A stretch of DNA of 64,000 nt from Aliiroseovarius zhejiangensis (GTDB lineage: Bacteria; Pseudomonadota; Alphaproteobacteria; Rhodobacterales; Rhodobacteraceae). Position numbers and translations under genes: made by a program. Below are positions 63,071 to 64,000 of this stretch, in pieces (position 1 is the stretch's first letter; each line of letters begins with the position of its first letter). The notes below the pieces were generated by a model. That model was not told the DNA's origin and did no database searches. It saw only the letters and a program-made list of their open reading frames with translations. The DNA lies in assembly GCF_014656375.1 (NCBI RefSeq), contig NZ_BNCH01000003.1, positions 353,633 through 417,632 of the forward strand, read 5' to 3'.

Positions 63071-63367
63071 TTTCAAACCTATGAGATATAGTTCGTTGTG
63101 AAACGCTGTCTTGAGTGGTCGGCGCTTTTAGGAGCTGTGGGTTTTGTGCTTATGACTTGGGCTTGCGCCGTGTTGATTATGTTAGTCATTAGGTTTGATA
63201 TATTTGTGTTGTTAAAACGGAAATAAGTTTTTTCAGGTCTGGGTTCACTGAATGAGATGCTTATTGGCTATAGAGTATACCTTCGGTCAAAGACTTGGCA
63301 TGGATAAGTTATTGATAAAAAGGGAAGTTGCTTTTCGGAACTTGGTCGATGTGCTATAATCCTGAAC
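63071..63367. other. AT-rich intergenic tract after tRNA-Phe
   Basis: This 297-base tract is visibly richer in A and T than the rest of the window. It contains no recognised gene with a ribosome-binding site; a 42-codon GTG-started hydrophobic frame exists at 63098-63226 but has no site. A -10 box for the next gene lies at its end. Confidence 0.45.
63355..63360 (+). promoter_or_regulatory. Consensus -10 box of a leaderless-type promoter
   Basis: A perfect TATAAT ends 7 bases before the ATG of the HUH endonuclease gene, so transcription would begin at or next to the start codon. No good -35 box lies at 16-18 bases; TTGCTT is 21 bases upstream. No ribosome-binding site precedes the ATG, which agrees with a leaderless message. 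Confidence 0.5.
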
Positions 63368-63889
63368 ATGATGAAGACCGACTTTCAACGTAGTAGTCCC
63401 CCGAGATCCAGTGAACGCGAAGCTGTTCGCGAATGGTTGAACAGAATGTGGTTCACGCACTTCATCACACTGACGTCCAATAACCAAATGTTCACTCGTC
63501 ATGATATGGCAGCGCGATTGAGAGCTTGGGATGCCCGGGTGAATCGCAATCTTGTTGGTCCAAAATGGCAAAAGCGAGTCGACGAACGGATTTATTGGAT
63601 AGCGTTTCCGGAAAAAGCAGATGTAAATCCTCATTGGCATTTGCTTTTGCAGCTGTTGCCAGAACAGATCGAAGAAGATGAAGATCGGCAGGGGGTCTGT
63701 GATTGGTCCTTTGAAGATGATGTGAAACACATCTGGACCCGGCTCGTTCCAAGCGGGACCGTTGATGTTCAACGGATCGGGAGTGGTATGTGTCGCAGGG
63801 ATGGGGCTGCCAGATACGTAACAAAGTCTTTGGGATTTGAACCCAATCTCGAGTCTTTTGTTATGTCGCGGGAGTACTTTAAGCTATAG
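63368..63889 (+). CDS. Small HUH endonuclease (Rep/relaxase-like)
   Basis: The product has 173 residues. The early strand FITLTSNN corresponds to motif I, the HUH motif is His89-Trp90-His91 in NPHWHLLLQL, and the catalytic tyrosine motif is Tyr150-x-x-Lys153 in ARYVTKSLGF. This order fits single-tyrosine HUH nucleases of rolling-circle Rep proteins and related transposases. No helicase or DNA-binding domain is fused. A second ATG follows the first immediately. Codon use and base composition differ from the core genome, which suggests a mobile origin. Confidence 0.72.
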   Translation: MMKTDFQRSSPPRSSEREAVREWLNRMWFTHFITLTSNNQMFTRHDMAARLRAWDARVNRNLVGPKWQKRVDERIYWIAFPEKADVNPHWHLLLQLLPEQIEEDEDRQGVCDWSFEDDVKHIWTRLVPSGTVDVQRIGSGMCRRDGAARYVTKSLGFEPNLESFVMSREYFKL

Positions 63890-64000
63890 GTCAAATCACC
63901 GGAGCCCTGTGCAACGCTAAGGGTAAACCATGTTTGACTTGTCTGACGTCAGCGCCAATGGGACAGATTAGGCTGAATTGATAAGAGAGGGTTTCTGGCT

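Noticed and set aside
63098..63226. 42-codon GTG-started hydrophobic frame after tRNA-Phe
   Set aside because: There is no ribosome-binding site and AT-rich DNA readily gives short hydrophobic frames by chance.

Overview
The window is high-GC alphaproteobacterial chromosome. Gene content and order point to Rhodobacteraceae (Roseobacter group): MipZ, glcDEF, an rpsP-rimM-trmD-rplS-rpmE ribosomal block linked to ffh, an FMN riboswitch ahead of a RibN-type transporter, DUF2948 and UPF0262 proteins around murA-hisD, and a LuxR/LuxI pair. Genus and species cannot be fixed from the sequence alone. Most of the window is ordinary, tightly packed core genome with many ATGA overlaps. Two stretches look different in base composition: the FkbM-GT61 gene at about 54-56 kb, and the AT-rich end beyond tRNA-Phe at about 63.1-64 kb.

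Layout. 1-3.1 kb: a CBS/DUF294 protein, a two-helix membrane protein and a membrane-tethered PAS-exonuclease. 3.2-5.6 kb: a polar amino-acid-type ABC transporter with a divergent binding protein. 5.6-7.4 kb: a THUMP RNA methyltransferase and a DUF1285 protein. 7.5-14.2 kb: a MoxR-DUF58-BatA/DUF4159-membrane protein operon. 14.2-18.8 kb: a DUF599 protein and divergent glcDEF, with a perfect palindrome between them. 18.9-21.5 kb: a trypsin-like protease, Hsp20, and ribN with its riboswitch. 21.5-24 kb: an ECF sigma factor coupled to a membrane VWA protein. 24.1-31.5 kb: catabolic enzymes, including two aldehyde dehydrogenases, a NylC-like P1 hydrolase, an SDR and a YcaQ-type glycosylase. 31.5-35.7 kb: a peptide-type ABC transporter without a binding protein, then MipZ. 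36.6-44 kb: the ribosomal/SRP block on the minus strand (ffh, GNAT, chorismate mutase, rpsP, bluB, a 49-residue membrane protein, rimM, a sulfotransferase-like gene, trmD; then a separate small gene; then rplS-rpmE). 44.3-51.7 kb: stress and envelope genes, an MsbA-like exporter and an acyl-CoA synthetase. 51.8-56.5 kb: an outer-membrane barrel, luxI, luxR, an FkbM-GT61 fusion and tRNA-Thr. 56.5-62.9 kb: murA, hisD, infA, maf, RNase E/G-like and yacG. 63-64 kb: tRNA-Phe followed by an AT-rich tract with a small HUH endonuclease gene.

The points most worth follow-up are the stand-alone HUH (HWH plus Tyr) endonuclease just past tRNA-Phe with a leaderless-looking promoter, the FkbM-GT61 fusion beside the quorum-sensing pair, the NylC-like autoprocessing hydrolase, the ECF/VWA signalling pair, and three small proteins of 49-55 residues. 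No CRISPR array, prophage or complete insertion sequence was seen.
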